This document shows, piece after piece, positions 11,354 to 23,358 of a DNA stretch of 64,000 nt. The notes beneath the pieces were generated by a model. It was not told the DNA's origin. It saw nothing but the letters and a program-made list of their open reading frames with translations, and ran no database searches. Both the position numbers and the translations under genes were made by a program. Source of the DNA: Pohlia nutans (taxonomy: Eukaryota > Streptophyta > Bryopsida > Bryales > Mniaceae); contig CM040093.1 in assembly GCA_022496805.1 (NCBI GenBank), forward strand, positions 13,184,213 to 13,248,212, read 5' to 3'. Position 1 is the first letter of the stretch; each line of letters starts with the position of its first letter.

Positions 11354-12718
11354 CTACCCTTGTTGCCGCCTTTGCGTTGTCAAGTAAATGCCAAGTGCTG
11401 TTCTTTTTGCAATGCCCTGTTCTTGTGCAACATCATCCTCGTCTTCTTCGGGTGCGTCGGGAGGTCTTCCGTCATCATCATACACATCTCCATCGAGTCC
11501 TTCTATCTGCAAAATCTCCAAAAGCTCCTCCACATCTTCATGAGACTGACCGAGTAGCACATTGTAGAGAATCGCACAACACAATATGACGTCAGGGAGG
11601 AATGTCACTGAAAGCTCTGATTTGTTCAACAATTCCCGGAACGTTTGCTTCAGTATGCCGAAGGCATTCTCCACCACACAACGCCCACGACGCAACTTCT
11701 TGTTGAACAACGTCTCTGCCACCGTTAGTTGCCCCTGCGTCTTGTGAGGGACCATGAGCCATGGCAAAAGAGGGTATCCTAAATCCCCAATGATATACGG
11801 CAAAAAACCCTCCATACTATGTCCGGCCTCCATTAACTGTCCATGCGTGGCCAAATTGTAGAGAGAGGATCGCCTAAGCATGCGTGAATCATTGGTGCTT
11901 CCGGACATACCTAAGTATAAGTCAAGGAAGCGTTTATCGCTATCTACTACCGCCTAGCAGTTTATTGTGTATCCACCGGACTTAAAATAATAGTAATCGG
12001 CGGGGACAAACTGAGACTTTGATATAGACACATGCATACCATCTATCGCCCCTACTACTCTTGGCAATCCACAAAGACTCTTGAAATTATTTTGCTTTTC
12101 TTCTAAACGTTCACCGTTTGGCCATACTATCCCATGCCTCATTGTATCATTAATGGCATGCACGACCTCACGTAAAACCTTTGACACCGTACTACGACCT
12201 ATCGCAAACATTTTGCTACACACGGTGAAATTTGCACCATGAATTAGCTTGAACAAGGTGCAAGCTACCCGGATAAGCACAGGAATAGCATATCTATACT
12301 TCGTATTTGCTTTCTCTACGTGGGGTCTCAACAAGTCCGCCAACGTAAAGACAGCCGGTTTTGTCATCCGAAACATCGAAACCCATCGACTACTGTCGTA
12401 CTGTTCTACAAGGAATCGGGAAAACCAGGTCGTCGATCTAGGTTTCACCCAATAGCGTAATTCTTCATCAAAATAACTGAAATCTGTACACAACTTAAAG
12501 TGGTGTAGGGTAGAACCAATCAGATCGGTAGCATCAGATGTGGACCCATCAAGGTTACGGACAATGGCAGACATTCCATCATGTGTATCTTCTTCGACAT
12601 CGAGAAGCACCGGTACCTGGATACTCTGATGTATCTTGAGCAACAGCAGCATAATCCACGTGCTAAAGGCAACAGATGTCCTGGGGTCCGCGAATGGATC
12701 CATCTCAGCCTGCCACAT
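11354..12718 (-). pseudogene. PIF/Harbinger transposase with one in-frame stop
   Basis: One minus-strand frame of about 454 codons, ATG at 12718 (a second Met at 12703 may be the real start). It has an N-terminal helix region (FTVCSKMFAIGRSTVSKVLR) and the DDE catalytic core: Asp in VVGAIDGMHVSI, Asp in MSGSTNDSRML, Glu in CVVENAFGILKQ. The frame is broken once, by TAG at 11954-11956 in GGYTINC-stop-AVVDSDKRF, exactly where related transposases read Gln (CAG). Everything else, including the acidic C-terminal tail, is open. The change equals one C-to-T on the coding strand, so the gene died very recently, or the stop is an error or is read through. As it stands the product lacks the second Asp and the Glu and should be inactive. 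Confidence 0.85.
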
Positions 12719-13051
12719 ACATAAAATTTAGTAGGGTCGATGTATGTACATGTTGAGGCCATTCTACAGCTATGTATGCATTGAAGCCATGTGCACTTAC
12801 AGAGAAACAAAAATTCTATTCTGGGTATACTGATACGGTTAGGAAGTATACTTTTTATCAAAGCTGTGAACGTAGACAAAGCTGATCAGAACAAATGGAC
12901 AGCTCTGCCACGCCATGAAACACAATTAGCAGTCACGCAATGTCCATATCGTATTGGACTCTAAACCCTGAAGAATAATATGAAAATCAGCTGTGATATC
13001 CAGAAAAAAATTTGCCAACGTTTCCATTCTATTTTTAACATCCGAGATCAT

Positions 13052-13310
13052 TAAATGGAGCACCTAACAACAACAGCAATTGCAATGTACAATTATTTGA
13101 AGTTACTTCAATACTCACAAACAACAACCAAAATGACCTTTGGCACACAACAAGTAACACACAACTTCTTTGGGTCCATAACAGTAATTCACAAGAACAC
13201 AACTCTTCACCCAAAGCTTATTTCGTATTACTGAAAAGCAAAGCAGGAACAGTAATTCTCAACCCAAAACTCCTTAAGCAGAAATTACCTTTGATTTAAG
13301 AATCTGCCCG
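13052..13310 (-). repeat. Inverted repeat flanking the Harbinger transposase, right copy
   Basis: Inverse of 11013-11276. It lies upstream of the transposase start, so it could carry the promoter of that gene. Confidence 0.8.
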
Positions 13311-16300
13311 GACAGTCCTTCCCAGAACTATAAGTGCGACCCTGCAGTAGTGCACATGGAAGAGAACCAGTCGAGAGAAGAATGAACTACAATGCAAACG
13401 ACACTGAAACCCTAAAATTAACAACATTTTGACAGCGTTTCCATTGGATTTTGATTAACCGACATCTACACATTTCCATTCAAAACAGGAAAAACATTAC
13501 CACAATACCACGGCATAAATTTCAAAGGAGGAACGGTGAACTGCTTACAATCACTTACCGATAGTTAGAATTTTGGTATTGCAGCACAGCTACACGGCAG
13601 TCCACGGCAACTCTGCATCAGAATGCACAGAAAACAAGCATTCTAAACTCTTTAGCAGCGTAATGCAAGCAAACCTCAAACCTAAATAGCATTTTGCCCA
13701 AGAACACCAGCATTCCAATTCAGAGCAGAAATAAAACTAAACAAAAAATAACAGAAATTACAAAACAAAACCATACGGAAATGATAATTACTGGATTAGA
13801 AAGAAATACTTACCTATACTTCTTTTTGGAGGGCTAATGAGCATTGCAGTACAGAGGTCGAGGACTTCGATACGCAAAAAGATAGTGTCGACGTCGAATG
13901 ACGAAACGAACTTAGAATGACGCCACCGACGCCAAGTAATCCGACTAACGAGACACCCTACACTTTGAAGTAAACCCACTACGGCAAGGCAAAATTTTGG
14001 CAATGTTCAAAGAGACACAGTCGGCAAACACTGTAAACTTCAGCGATGCATAGTGAACCCGCCAATCGGCACTCAGAAAATGGCCCCACTGAAACCCTAC
14101 TAAACCTAGAGACTATGGAAGCCCAAGCGACACTAAATACCGCTGAATCGCTCGTGGACAGAAGCGCACCGGATTCCAAAACAGGAAGCACAGAAAACCT
14201 CTACATTCAAGAAGACATACTGTGTTTCTGCAGCACCTCCTCACTGGGATTTATCCAACCCTGCAAGAAGAAGAAGGAGCTCGACTCAGACAACATTGAC
14301 ATCTCGCTGCTGAGAGAAGACACCACTAACTTTTAGCAAACACCCCTGGTCATGTCTGAACGCGCGTCCATGTAATGAGTTTGATAATCACAGAAACGGC
14401 GATAAAGTTGAAATGACAACCGTATGTGTGAACGCCGTATGCTTATATAATACCGTAACATACGCTCTGAAGCCCTTTCTCTGCCTTCAAGTGTGAAACA
14501 GGCCCAGGTACTTTTTAATATCAATATTATCTTTTTACCACCGCTATTACATAAAGCCAGGTATGAAGACACCTTTAGTCCATGAAATTATATTTGAGCA
14601 AAATTATAGAGTGTGGGTCATATTTGGTGCTTGTTGCTAGGGACGTGAGAGCTTCCCACACTCCATCTTAGACGTGAGTTTGGAGTGTTGAGAGTCGCTA
14701 CTAGCCATGCTCTAAGGGCTGCATTGACATTATTAGTCACTTATGCTTCCTTTCCTTCACGAACCCAACTAATAAAGTTCAGCATGTGAACTTTTTGGTC
14801 AAATTTGTTTTGTCCAATGATAAAATTGTTATTGCATTTGCAAAGCTTCATGAGTTGCAATCACCATACAAGAAAAGGACTCATTTTGGCAGCATCTTTA
14901 TTCAACACTCCACCAAAACTTTAAAGAACTAAGACAACCAATTTCTTGCAGTTCCAGATTCACTTTAAGTAAATACAAAGATTGTTTTGAAATAGAATGA
15001 GTGCATCTCATTTTAAAATGTTTTTTTTCAAAGCTTCATGTTCGTGGCATCTCAAGACTATAACGTTTCAAAGCTATTCTGACGATTCATCTCAAAAATA
15101 ACTTGTGATTATTAAAACCATTTTTCCAACACATAGCCAACTGGCGATAATTGCTCACTTCAACAACCGTGATCAATTCAGGTTAACCCTTAGTAGACAT
15201 TTCAGGTCCTCAGTGGGCAGCCCGAGGTCATCTCTGAAAGAATATGGATTATATGTTTAGGCCGGGCATGGGTACATGACCAATCACAACAAAGAAACAA
15301 GCCCATGAGTAATCAACTGGGAACTTGGGCAAGAATCAAATGATCCTCCGATACCTTTGATTTAGACATTGCAAACAATTTGTTGTTGCAACTAAACACA
15401 TCAAATGCCTCACCTTGTTGTGCATCCAACATTCCCTGTCTAGTCAAAAGGAGTTCAGTAGTGCTCTTGCTAGAAGCAAGATTCCTTGGAAACCAAGCCC
15501 GTGGGGCTGGGAAAGACTTTTAAGGGCTAACCACAATATATGCCATCCTCAACCAAATACAAAATAACCTACCCAAATAATGGTTCTCAAGGGATTGCTA
15601 TCGTCATAAAATTCTATATTAAATGTAAGAACTCACACTGCTCTGCTGTACTCCACTGTAACAAACAATCAATGAGAATCCCATGTAGAAAACTAATTGC
15701 AGTGAAATTTAGACAAATCAATGGACTTTTGGCACTGCTGAGAGTGTAGAATACTACGATGAGCTGAAAGTAGAAAGAAACTCAAATTTTAATGTTTAGA
15801 AACTAGATGAGGTTTCCATTCCTAACATAACTAAAAGCAATTATCAGAAAATTCTTTTAATGAATGAGTTGCATAACAGACACCCACAATTGAACCAAAT
15901 CAGATCACTATGATACTCCACTCTACCGTTACACTGACAATGTCACAACCAACACTTCCAATTCAAAAACCTGTATTCATCACAGTGGTGTCTGATGACA
16001 GACAACATCAGCTGCCAATGACTTACCATGAAAAATCTGAGGCCAGAGTTCCACAGAAACAAGAGCCAAGACCATGCATCAATGTGGTAGAGATGAGTAA
16101 TGGTGCGGCATAAACTTGGAGACCGGCTCAAGGATTCAAATGCTCATTAATGATGTACATAGTCTACAATCCCAATCAGAAGACATGAATTTACTCTTCT
16201 CCGGGATCCCCTACCACACTCGTTCATCAACCAGAGAAAGAAAACTCACGTTCCTTCCTACTCCTTGATGCAGAAGTGTCAACAGATTACAAGCCCTAAT

Positions 16301-16374
16301 TTTCACGAATTCCAACCAAAACCCCAATCGCAAGACTATAAAACGAAGGGAAGAATTCAGGACTCGGAAAAGAA
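13311..16374. other. No confident gene; one 96-codon ORF noted
   Basis: Mostly AT-rich, non-coding sequence. An ATG-initiated frame at 14046-14336 (+) encodes 96 residues, Ser/Thr/Asp/Glu-rich (MHSEPANRHSENGPTETLLN start); it matches no family I know and may be chance or a Harbinger remnant. A right-end-like GCCATGCTC motif lies at 14704-14712. The last few hundred bases should be the 3' flank of ATPD. Confidence 0.35.
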
Positions 16375-17166
16375 TCAGAAGGCGCCCGCTGCCTGCTCCG
16401 CGGCCTGGAACTGCGACGCTAACCGGTCCAGCTGCCCCTTCACGCTCATGTCGATGTAACGCGACCCGTCCTTTCCATACTGCACGATGAATCCCGCGAT
16501 CAACGACGGGTCTACCACGTTCTTAATCCTCACGTTCTTCGCCCCGCACAAGCTCTGGATCTTCTTCGCAATCAGCGCCAGCTGCGGCTTCTCGATCTTC
16601 ACGGCCGAGATCACGTTCGCCACCTGCGTGTCCGTCATCTCGTTGTAGATGGACTCGAATTCCTTGATCACGTCCTTGATCAGCTCAATGCGCTTCTTGT
16701 CCACCAACAGGTTCAGAAACGACAGCGTCACTTCGCTGAACTTGGCGTCCTCCGCCACTGTCTTCAGAATGCTCTTCTTCTTGTCACCGTCGATCACAGG
16801 TGACACCAGAAACTCGTAGAGCTCCTTGTTGTTCAGGAGCTCGCTCAACCCCTCCACGTCCTTGTTGATCTTCTCCAAGTCGTTGTTGGACTGCGAAAGC
16901 TCCGCCAACGCCGCCGCGTACCCTCCCGCCGCGGACTCGGACTTCATCACCACCACGCCCTTGCTGGGGCTCGCGGAGACGGCCGACTTGGCCACCTTGG
17001 CCACAAGCGCCGCATTGTTGCCCATGAACGCCGACGACCCACTGCCAGAAACGAACCCCATCTTCACCTGCGCCACGCGCGACGACCCAGCGGAGTGCAC
17101 GAGGCCATTGTTGTTGTGGACGGGCGCGACGGCGGCCCTGGCCACAGAGTGCTGCAGTGCCTCCAT
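16375..17166 (-). CDS. Chloroplast ATP synthase delta subunit (intronless)
   Basis: A single 263-codon exon with ATG at 17166 and TGA at 16377-16375. About the first 75 residues form a chloroplast transit peptide: Ala/Ser/Val-rich, basic, with no acidic residue before the KSESAAGGYAAALAELSQ segment. The rest is a full OSCP/delta domain, from the N-terminal helical bundle (DLEKINKDVEGLSELLNN, VDKKRIELIKDVIKEF) to the conserved C-terminal end (AGFIVQYGKDGSRYIDMSVK, QLDRLASQF). Delta sits on top of CF1 and links it to the peripheral stalk, so the enzyme can couple thylakoid proton flow to ATP synthesis. Length fits plant AtpD precursors (~235-265 residues). The frame stays open upstream to 17331, but the Met in STMEALQHSVARAA is the only good start. 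The coding region is far more GC-rich than its surroundings, as expected of a highly expressed gene. Confidence 0.95.
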   Translation of the reverse strand: MEALQHSVARAAVAPVHNNNGLVHSAGSSRVAQVKMGFVSGSGSSAFMGNNAALVAKVAKSAVSASPSKGVVVMKSESAAGGYAAALAELSQSNNDLEKINKDVEGLSELLNNKELYEFLVSPVIDGDKKKSILKTVAEDAKFSEVTLSFLNLLVDKKRIELIKDVIKEFESIYNEMTDTQVANVISAVKIEKPQLALIAKKIQSLCGAKNVRIKNVVDPSLIAGFIVQYGKDGSRYIDMSVKGQLDRLASQFQAAEQAAGAF

Positions 17167-18755
17167 TGTTGAGAATTCTCTCGGAGAATCCCTTGAAGGT
17201 GCTTGAATCCGCCCTGCAACGAGCTCGGGAATTGGTGAAGTCGCGAATCGGGAACGCTGGCTGAGGAATGGCGAAGCGCCCTGTGCAGGGCCTGTGGGAA
17301 AGGTGCAGGGGCGGGCTGGGCGCGGGGCCAATGGACGGTCGCGAGCAAGATAAGGTGGGATACGGGTGAAGGCTTTCGTTCGTTCGTTCGTGAATGGATA
17401 GTTACGTTTGTGATCTTCGTTCTTGCGGCTCTGTTTCCTGCCTTTCTCTACACTCTCTCACCTTTGGAGCATCATCAATGGAGGAGCATCATCAATGGAA
17501 TACTGTAAACAATTTAACACACGACAAAAAAGAATGAAAAAGCTCTTTTCTTGGTAATATTCTGACCCTACTGAATCCCATCCTAGTAGAAAATTATCCA
17601 ATGTGGTGTAAAGATACCTTTTTGTGCAATTTGATACCAATTTGATTTTGAATTTGTATATATTTATCTTAAGGGGTAATTTTTATTACAGAGGTATGTA
17701 GAAGAAATTTTTGTCTAGGAGACAAACGAAGAGACAAAAAAGGAATTTTACATCATCATCTTTGTCTTTATTGTCTCCTATCAATCTTTTGTTGTCTCTT
17801 TTTTCTTTCTTTCTTCATTTTGTTTCTAAAATTTTGTCAACATTTCTCTTTAATAAAATAATTGTTTTAGATAAGATATGAAGACCTTTCCAATAGCAAA
17901 GAAGAGGTAAAGGGAGGCCTCAATCTATATTGAGGTGCGTGGTACTTCACCAATTTGGAACCACCCCCACTTCTATGCATATTGGACGAATGAGATTCCA
18001 TTGTTGTTCTTACATTGTACAAAGTTGTTTTCGTGCTCACCAACAGTTGGAAGAGGAAAAAAACAATGCTTTTGTAATCACCAATCATGGTGATGGCTTC
18101 TTCGGAAAGTTTGGCTACAATTTCTTTGTTGAATATGAGTGCTACTTCTTTTAAGAAATTTGTTTCCATCATTTTCTATTTTGTAATGTTAAACCCACGT
18201 AAGAATGTGGCACAAGTACAATGTTCATAGCATTGCTTTAGCTTGGTTTTAGTTAAGTCTTTCCATGCTCCAGAAGAAAAATCATACATTAGAGAAAATG
18301 TGAGCCCTCAAATGGGCCCCTAAGAGTTGACATGCGACCCTAAATCAGCCGGGCTAGTGTAGGTAGGCAAATGACAACTTTTCTGTCCTACAACAGTGGC
18401 CACCTTGTGTGAATTTGATAGTAGAATACTGCGACAATACTGCTGTCAGTACTGTTGCAGTTATGTTTCATTTGTACATTTGCAATACTGTTGCAAGTCT
18501 GTTGCAATCCTAATGCGACAGCATTGCATCAATCCGCAGTACTGCAACAAAATAGGAGTAGGTATAATAATTAGCAATACTGTTTCAAGATGTTTGTGTT
18601 AGTATTGTTTCAATACTGACGCAATATTAAGGTAACTATATTTGAAAGCGACCATTTCCTTTATGTCATCCATACTGCGCAGAAATAGGGGATTTGTACC
18701 TGACAAGACAATTTAAATCAATTCGAAGGTCTTCCTCCAAGACTTTCTAGAGACC
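17167..18755. other. No gene recognised; ATPD upstream region
   Basis: Contains the ATPD promoter and 5' leader (GC-rich to about 17390, with TTCG repeats near 17373-17392). Beyond that it is AT-rich. A minus-strand frame at 17867-18172 could not be linked to any family. CAATACTG-type degenerate repeats occur at about 18420-18630. Confidence 0.4.
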
Positions 18756-18759
18756 CATT

Positions 18760-19612
18760 TAACACCCAATTCCCTAATTTTGCACTTGGCCAAGTGCACT
18801 CATTTCATGAGCAAACTTGACTTTAAAAAAATTTGTTTGAATTTTTTTGTAAAAAACAGGGATTTTTGTCTTTCTACAATCTCTTCATTGTAAAGAAACA
18901 ATTATTTAATTTATTTTTTATCCTTATCTTTATCTTATATCTTTATCTTTATCTTTTCTTTTTCTTTTATCTTGTTTTTTTTCCTTGTCTTCTTTCTTGT
19001 CTTCCTTCTTCTTTTTCTTCTAGTCTTCCACTTGTCTTCCTTTTTTTCTTCACCTTGCCATTTTTGGAGTTTAAACGATAATTTAAAAATAAAATAAAAT
19101 CAGGGAGCAAGCTGAATCCAATACAGGCCCTGAAATGAAAAATGCAAAAATGCAAAAATGCAAAAATGCAAAAAAAAAAAAAAAAAAAAAACTTTTTTTT
19201 TTATTCTTATTTTTATTCTTATTTTTATTTTTATTTTTATTTTTATTTTTTCCGGATTTTCTGGGCAGGGAGGGTCCGCGCGCGCGGACCCTACTCTTAT
19301 TTTGACTCACTCTCCTTCCCTCCTCTCTTTTCCTTTTTCTCCCCTCTCTCTTATATAAACCCTCCCACATTCTTCCTCCCTCACACTTCCTTCCTCCTCT
19401 CTCTTCTTCCTTTATATTGAGGAGAAGGGAGAAGGAAGAGAGGGAGAAGAACAAGAGAGGAAAAGGGGTGGAAGGAGAGTGTGAGGAAGGGAGAGTGTGA
19501 GGGAGGGAGAGTGAGAGAAGGTTTATATAGGGGAGAGGGGGGAATGAGGGAGGGAGGGTCAAAATAAGAGTAGGGTCCGCGCGCGCGGACCCTCCCTGCC
19601 CGGAAAATCCGG

Positions 19613-19655
<43 letters not shown>

Positions 19656-20092
19656 TTTTTTTTTTTTTTTTTTTTTTTCATTTTTCATTTCATTTTTCAT
19701 TTCAGGGCTTGTATTGGATTCAGCCTGCTCCCTGATTTTTATTTTAAAAAACTTTTATTGTTTAAACTCCAAAATGGCAAGGTGAAGGAAAAAAAAGGAA
19801 GACAAGTGGAAGACTAGAAGAAAAAGAAGAAGGAAGACAAGAGGAAGACAAGAAAGAAGACAAGAATAAAATACAAGATAAAAGATAAGATAAGATAAGA
19901 TAAAGATAAAAATAAAATAAAAGATAAAGATAAGGATGAGAAATAAATTAATCAATTGTTTCTTTATAGTGTAGGGGATTGTAGAAAGACAAAAACCTCT
20001 GTTTTTAAGAGATTTTTTCAAACTATTTTTTAATGCGCTTGGGGGCCAAGTGCATGATTATATGGCCAAGTGCAAAATTAGCGAATTGGGTC
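18760..20092. mobile_element. ~1.33-kb foldback palindrome (TIR element without ORF)
   Basis: The whole interval is one large inverted repeat centred near 19425. The outer arms CCAATTCCCTAATTTTGC and the inverse of CCCAATTCGCTAATTTTGC begin at 18763 and end near 20090. Inner matches include the ACAGGGATTTTTGTCTTTCT block (18857 against ~20000), TTATC/GATAA runs, poly-A/poly-T tracts (19170-19200, 19612-19680) and two copies of AGGGTCCGCGCGCGCGGACC (19271-19292, 19572-19593), each itself palindromic. The centre is a polypyrimidine arm facing a polypurine arm (~19320-19560). No transposase is present. It looks like a foldback or hairpin-type non-autonomous DNA element. Confidence 0.8.
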
Positions 20093-21270
20093 AAATTTTG
20101 AGGGTTCACATTTTATGTAATGATAACAGTTACCTTTTAATGATGTCGCATCTCACTCCATTGAAATAAACGAACACCAAGAACAACCGTCACCCAAACC
20201 TCTACACAACAATAATTTTGCTACTATAGTATCAACCTCACAAATTTTCATTTTATACATAAAATCTTGTAATACTATTAAATTGGTTCTTAAATATAAG
20301 GTTTATGAAATTATAAATCATAGTCATATTTGATATCATTTATAACTTTAAGTATAAGTAAATTTTGCTTTTGATTTTTTATATGAACCATAAAATCTAT
20401 ATTCTAAAATATACATATCAAATTGAAATGCTAAAAAAATGTATATTTTAAAAATGTATTAATTTGTGTTTATTTCAAAAATATGAAACATTGCATAACC
20501 AACCAATGCAAATCCATTCTAATCATATAATCAAACTCTAAGTGTAATTAAGATTGAACTTCTAACTATGAAATTAAGTGGCAATATCAAAATTTACTAT
20601 GTCAATTCTACCAAAAATTGTTGGATTTAACCAAGCATCACTCCTTAACAACCAAGTCTTTTGTGAAGAATTTTTACTTCCATATACCTACCAAATTAAC
20701 CGCAAAATGAGTTTAGAGTTCTAAAACCTAATTCATACGCTTGGAAGAAGTTATTCAACTTACCTAAGTTGATTTAGAGAAGAGATTTTGGAGCCACAAT
20801 AGGTGTTTAGCTTCTCAACTTTTAGACTTCCAAACATGATCTCCTCTAAATTAACTCTCCTAAAGTTTGCCATATTATTAAACGTATTTACACTGTAGGA
20901 TTTCCAACATTGGATGTTTGCCTGAATTATTTGCCATGCTCAATGGAAGAACTCTACTGTTAGCCTGCGCACTGTGAACTCCCTTTTCCATACCCCACCG
21001 AATGCATCGTTGGTACAAAACAAGATCACGCAAAAAGGACTGCTACAAGACCCGAATTATGATCAAGCAAAAGGCACAAACACTCCCATTGGTTCCATGG
21101 CCCTGCTACAATACTAAATTTCCAAACAACCATGTCAACTAATTGCCCATACTTGTTGTCATGTGCGCAAATTCCCGTTACGATCATGACCTACACATCA
21201 CCTAATTAATTGCAGTACCACATTATGTGTTAGGTCACTTGGAAAGCGGCAATGCACAGGCGGTACGAGA
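20093..21270. other. No gene recognised
   Basis: AT-rich intergenic sequence (~70 percent AT by eye) with no frame or RNA structure I can support. Confidence 0.4.
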
Positions 21271-21274
21271 GTAT

Positions 21275-22935
21275 AGCTATGTACTAGATAGAGTACTCCA
21301 TGGGCTCCGCTACGGCATGTAGTGGGTGCATGCTATCTTCGAGTCGCAAAGTGATGAGGTGGTAGCCTACAACACATGTCACACATTAATATCTAAGTCT
21401 TATTTTGAGAATAAAAAGAGACGAGAAAGATTTCTCTACAAAAATTTGGAATACTGACACTAAAAAGATTGTGTGTGTAGGAAAATACATTAGTGGTTGT
21501 GACTACTGCTTAGAACCAATCTGAAGCTGCCAAAGCGGGTCCTGATTTCCTGGAGTAGGCTATGGCAATGGGGATGGTTGAGCCATTGTTGCAGGTACAC
21601 ACTGTGATGATTCTCATTTTTTTTCTTCAGTGTTATCATGTATAGATGTCGTTTTGGAAGTGACCTGAATCTCTGTGATGTTTGATGTGATGTAGGTGAT
21701 GACTACTGATGGGTTGCAAGTAGGATGTACTCTCTACTTACAACTTGGAGCTGAATATTTAATAGCAATCGCTGTAACTGGAATGTTTGGAAGCCACAGC
21801 CACTTGCACAGGTCTTGTGTTCCAAGGACAAACAAAAACCCTAATTATTATTGCACTCTGCTCATCGTTTTGTACAGAGGTGACCCTTGCAACACATTTT
21901 GATTATTCTACTGCTTTTTAACCCCTAAAGGACCAAGGATTCATGGTTTCAAAATGACGAATTCAATCAATCATATTGCAAAAAACATAATTCATGATTC
22001 TTCACTAGAATCAGTGAAGAACATTGTATGTGTTGGTCAAAATACAAATAAATTTGAACCACACATGACTTCCTCAAAAAGGGTAAAAAAGCATGAGGCC
22101 CAATTTGGGCTTCTTGGTCCTTTTGGGGTTAAGTCAAGTTGGCCATTTCTTTTCAGCTTTCAAGTTTCTTGAATCATGTACAAGCCGGAGCTGCATATTT
22201 TAAAGTGGTCGCTATAACTAGAATTTCAGAGGCCATGGCCACTTGCACAGGTATTGTGTTTCAAGGACGATTACAAACCGTAATTCTTGAAAGCCGCCGA
22301 AATTCTGCAAACCGCTGTACTAATAGAGTACTCCCTGGGCTCTACTACGGCATGTAGCGGGTGCATGCTATTTCCGAGTCGTGAAGCGATGAGGTGGTAG
22401 CTTGCACCCACTACATGACGTGGCAAGCCCATGGAGTACTCTATCTAGCATAGCCTACGACACGTGTCACACATTAGTACTCTTATTTTGAGGAGTAAGG
22501 TGGATGACCCAATAACCGACGTGTACTATAAGCCAACGATATCTCCAACAGGTGTTCATTGAAAGCTTCTAATTCTATACCAGTACTAGATTTGGGTTAA
22601 AAGCTTAAAGCGTTGGTTTATGGGCCATCCACTATACACTATGGAGAGTTGAGAATAGAAAGAGATGAGGAATTCTCTACAAAGATTTGGAATACACTAC
22701 GAAAATTGTATGCATAGGAAAATAGATTACGAGTTGTAACTGTAGTAGCTGCTTAGAACCAATCTGAAGCTGCCACAGCTGGTCCTGATTTCCTGGAGCT
22801 AGTAGGCTATGTACAGAGGTGATCCTAACAACACATTTTTAATATTCTACTGCTTTCCAAGGCCCTTGAAATTTATAAGATTCAAGTGGCTATATCTTTT
22901 CAGCTTTCAAGTTTCTTGAATCATGTAACTGCAGC
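21275..22935. repeat. Degenerate direct duplication (~1 kb unit)
   Basis: Blocks at about 21280-21410 and 22318-22480 share GAGTACTCCNTGGGCTC, ACGGCATGTAG and GATGAGGTGGTAGC. Blocks at 21500-21575 and 22740-22805 share GAACCAATCTGAAGCTGCCA and CTGATTTCCTGGAG. Blocks at 21750-21835 and 22180-22280 share GCCACTTGCACAGG and TGTGTT(C/T)CAAGGAC. The order suggests tandem duplication of a non-coding unit with a later insertion (the TTAA element at 21918). The copy at 22325-22445 also forms a hairpin with its own inverse, CATGGAGTACTCTA. Confidence 0.65.
21918..22132. mobile_element. TTAA-ended miniature element, short type (215 bp)
   Basis: Begins TTAACCCCTAAAGGACCAAG and ends with the inverse of TTAACCCCAAAAGGACCAAG. 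The interior, starting GATTCATGGTTTC, is related to the element at 38078. No ORF. It lies inside the duplicated block 21275-22935. Confidence 0.8.
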
Positions 22936-22998
22936 TGTATACCTTCATGTGTTATCTTCCATTAGTGAAATCACCTCAGAGATTGGCTTGAGGGCAGA

Positions 22999-23358
22999 AT
23001 GCCAGGAGCTCGTTTCTGCTTCATGTTCCGGCTTGCTCTTGTGGTATCGTTGCTGAGCCGCGCCAGCTGCGTCGTGATGATCCGCAACTGGACAGCCTAC
23101 ACCACGATTATGGTGACGCCGCACATGGACGGTTCCACGGAAGAGCTTGAACCGAATGAATGGATGCAGTATACGTGCACCGGCAATGGTCGGAATGGCA
23201 TGTTCACGGTGGCGAACCACAAGGACGACAATGTGGTGACGTTCTTGCTCAACGATGGCCAGATCCTGGCGTTGGTGGACAACGTTAGCGACTCCCTCGA
23301 TGGTCTTCTTGTTGATTCCAAGGGTAACAAGATTCAAACCTTGTTCATCAATCTGTGA
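22999..23358 (+). CDS. Small secreted protein of unknown function
   Basis: A 119-residue ORF starting at ATG 22999. Residues 1-24 (basic start, then FMFRLALVVSLLSRASC) look like a secretory signal peptide cleaved near Ser-Cys. The mature part, ~95 residues, is acidic to neutral, with one N-glycosylation sequon (NWT), alternating hydrophobic residues suggesting beta strands (NNVVTFLLND-like stretch, QILALVDNVSD), and few cysteines. The codons use C/G at third positions far more than the AT-rich flanks, which supports real coding. I recognise no family; an apoplastic stress or defence protein is only a guess. No intron is needed. The degenerate duplicate sequence just upstream may include its promoter. 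Confidence 0.6.
   Translation: MPGARFCFMFRLALVVSLLSRASCVVMIRNWTAYTTIMVTPHMDGSTEELEPNEWMQYTCTGNGRNGMFTVANHKDDNVVTFLLNDGQILALVDNVSDSLDGLLVDSKGNKIQTLFINL

Larger units (their letters stand above)
8623..13310. mobile_element. PIF/Harbinger-type transposon, core region
   Basis: Contains a Myb-like ORF1 and a DDE_Tnp_4-type transposase in convergent orientation, the usual autonomous Harbinger layout. Inverted repeats of ~260 bp (11013-11276 and 13052-13310) flank the transposase gene. I could not find terminal repeats with a TWA duplication enclosing both genes, so the true ends are unknown and the interval given covers only what is supported. Confidence 0.65.

Noticed and set aside
16826..17206. 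126-codon plus-strand frame
   Set aside because: Antisense shadow of ATPD in a GC-rich coding region.
17867..18172. 101-codon frame (-)
   Set aside because: No recognisable domain, AT-rich, no support for splicing; left as unassigned sequence.
19083..19700. 205-codon minus-strand frame
   Set aside because: Lies within the foldback element and translates poly-A/poly-T and purine-rich arms; no coding character.
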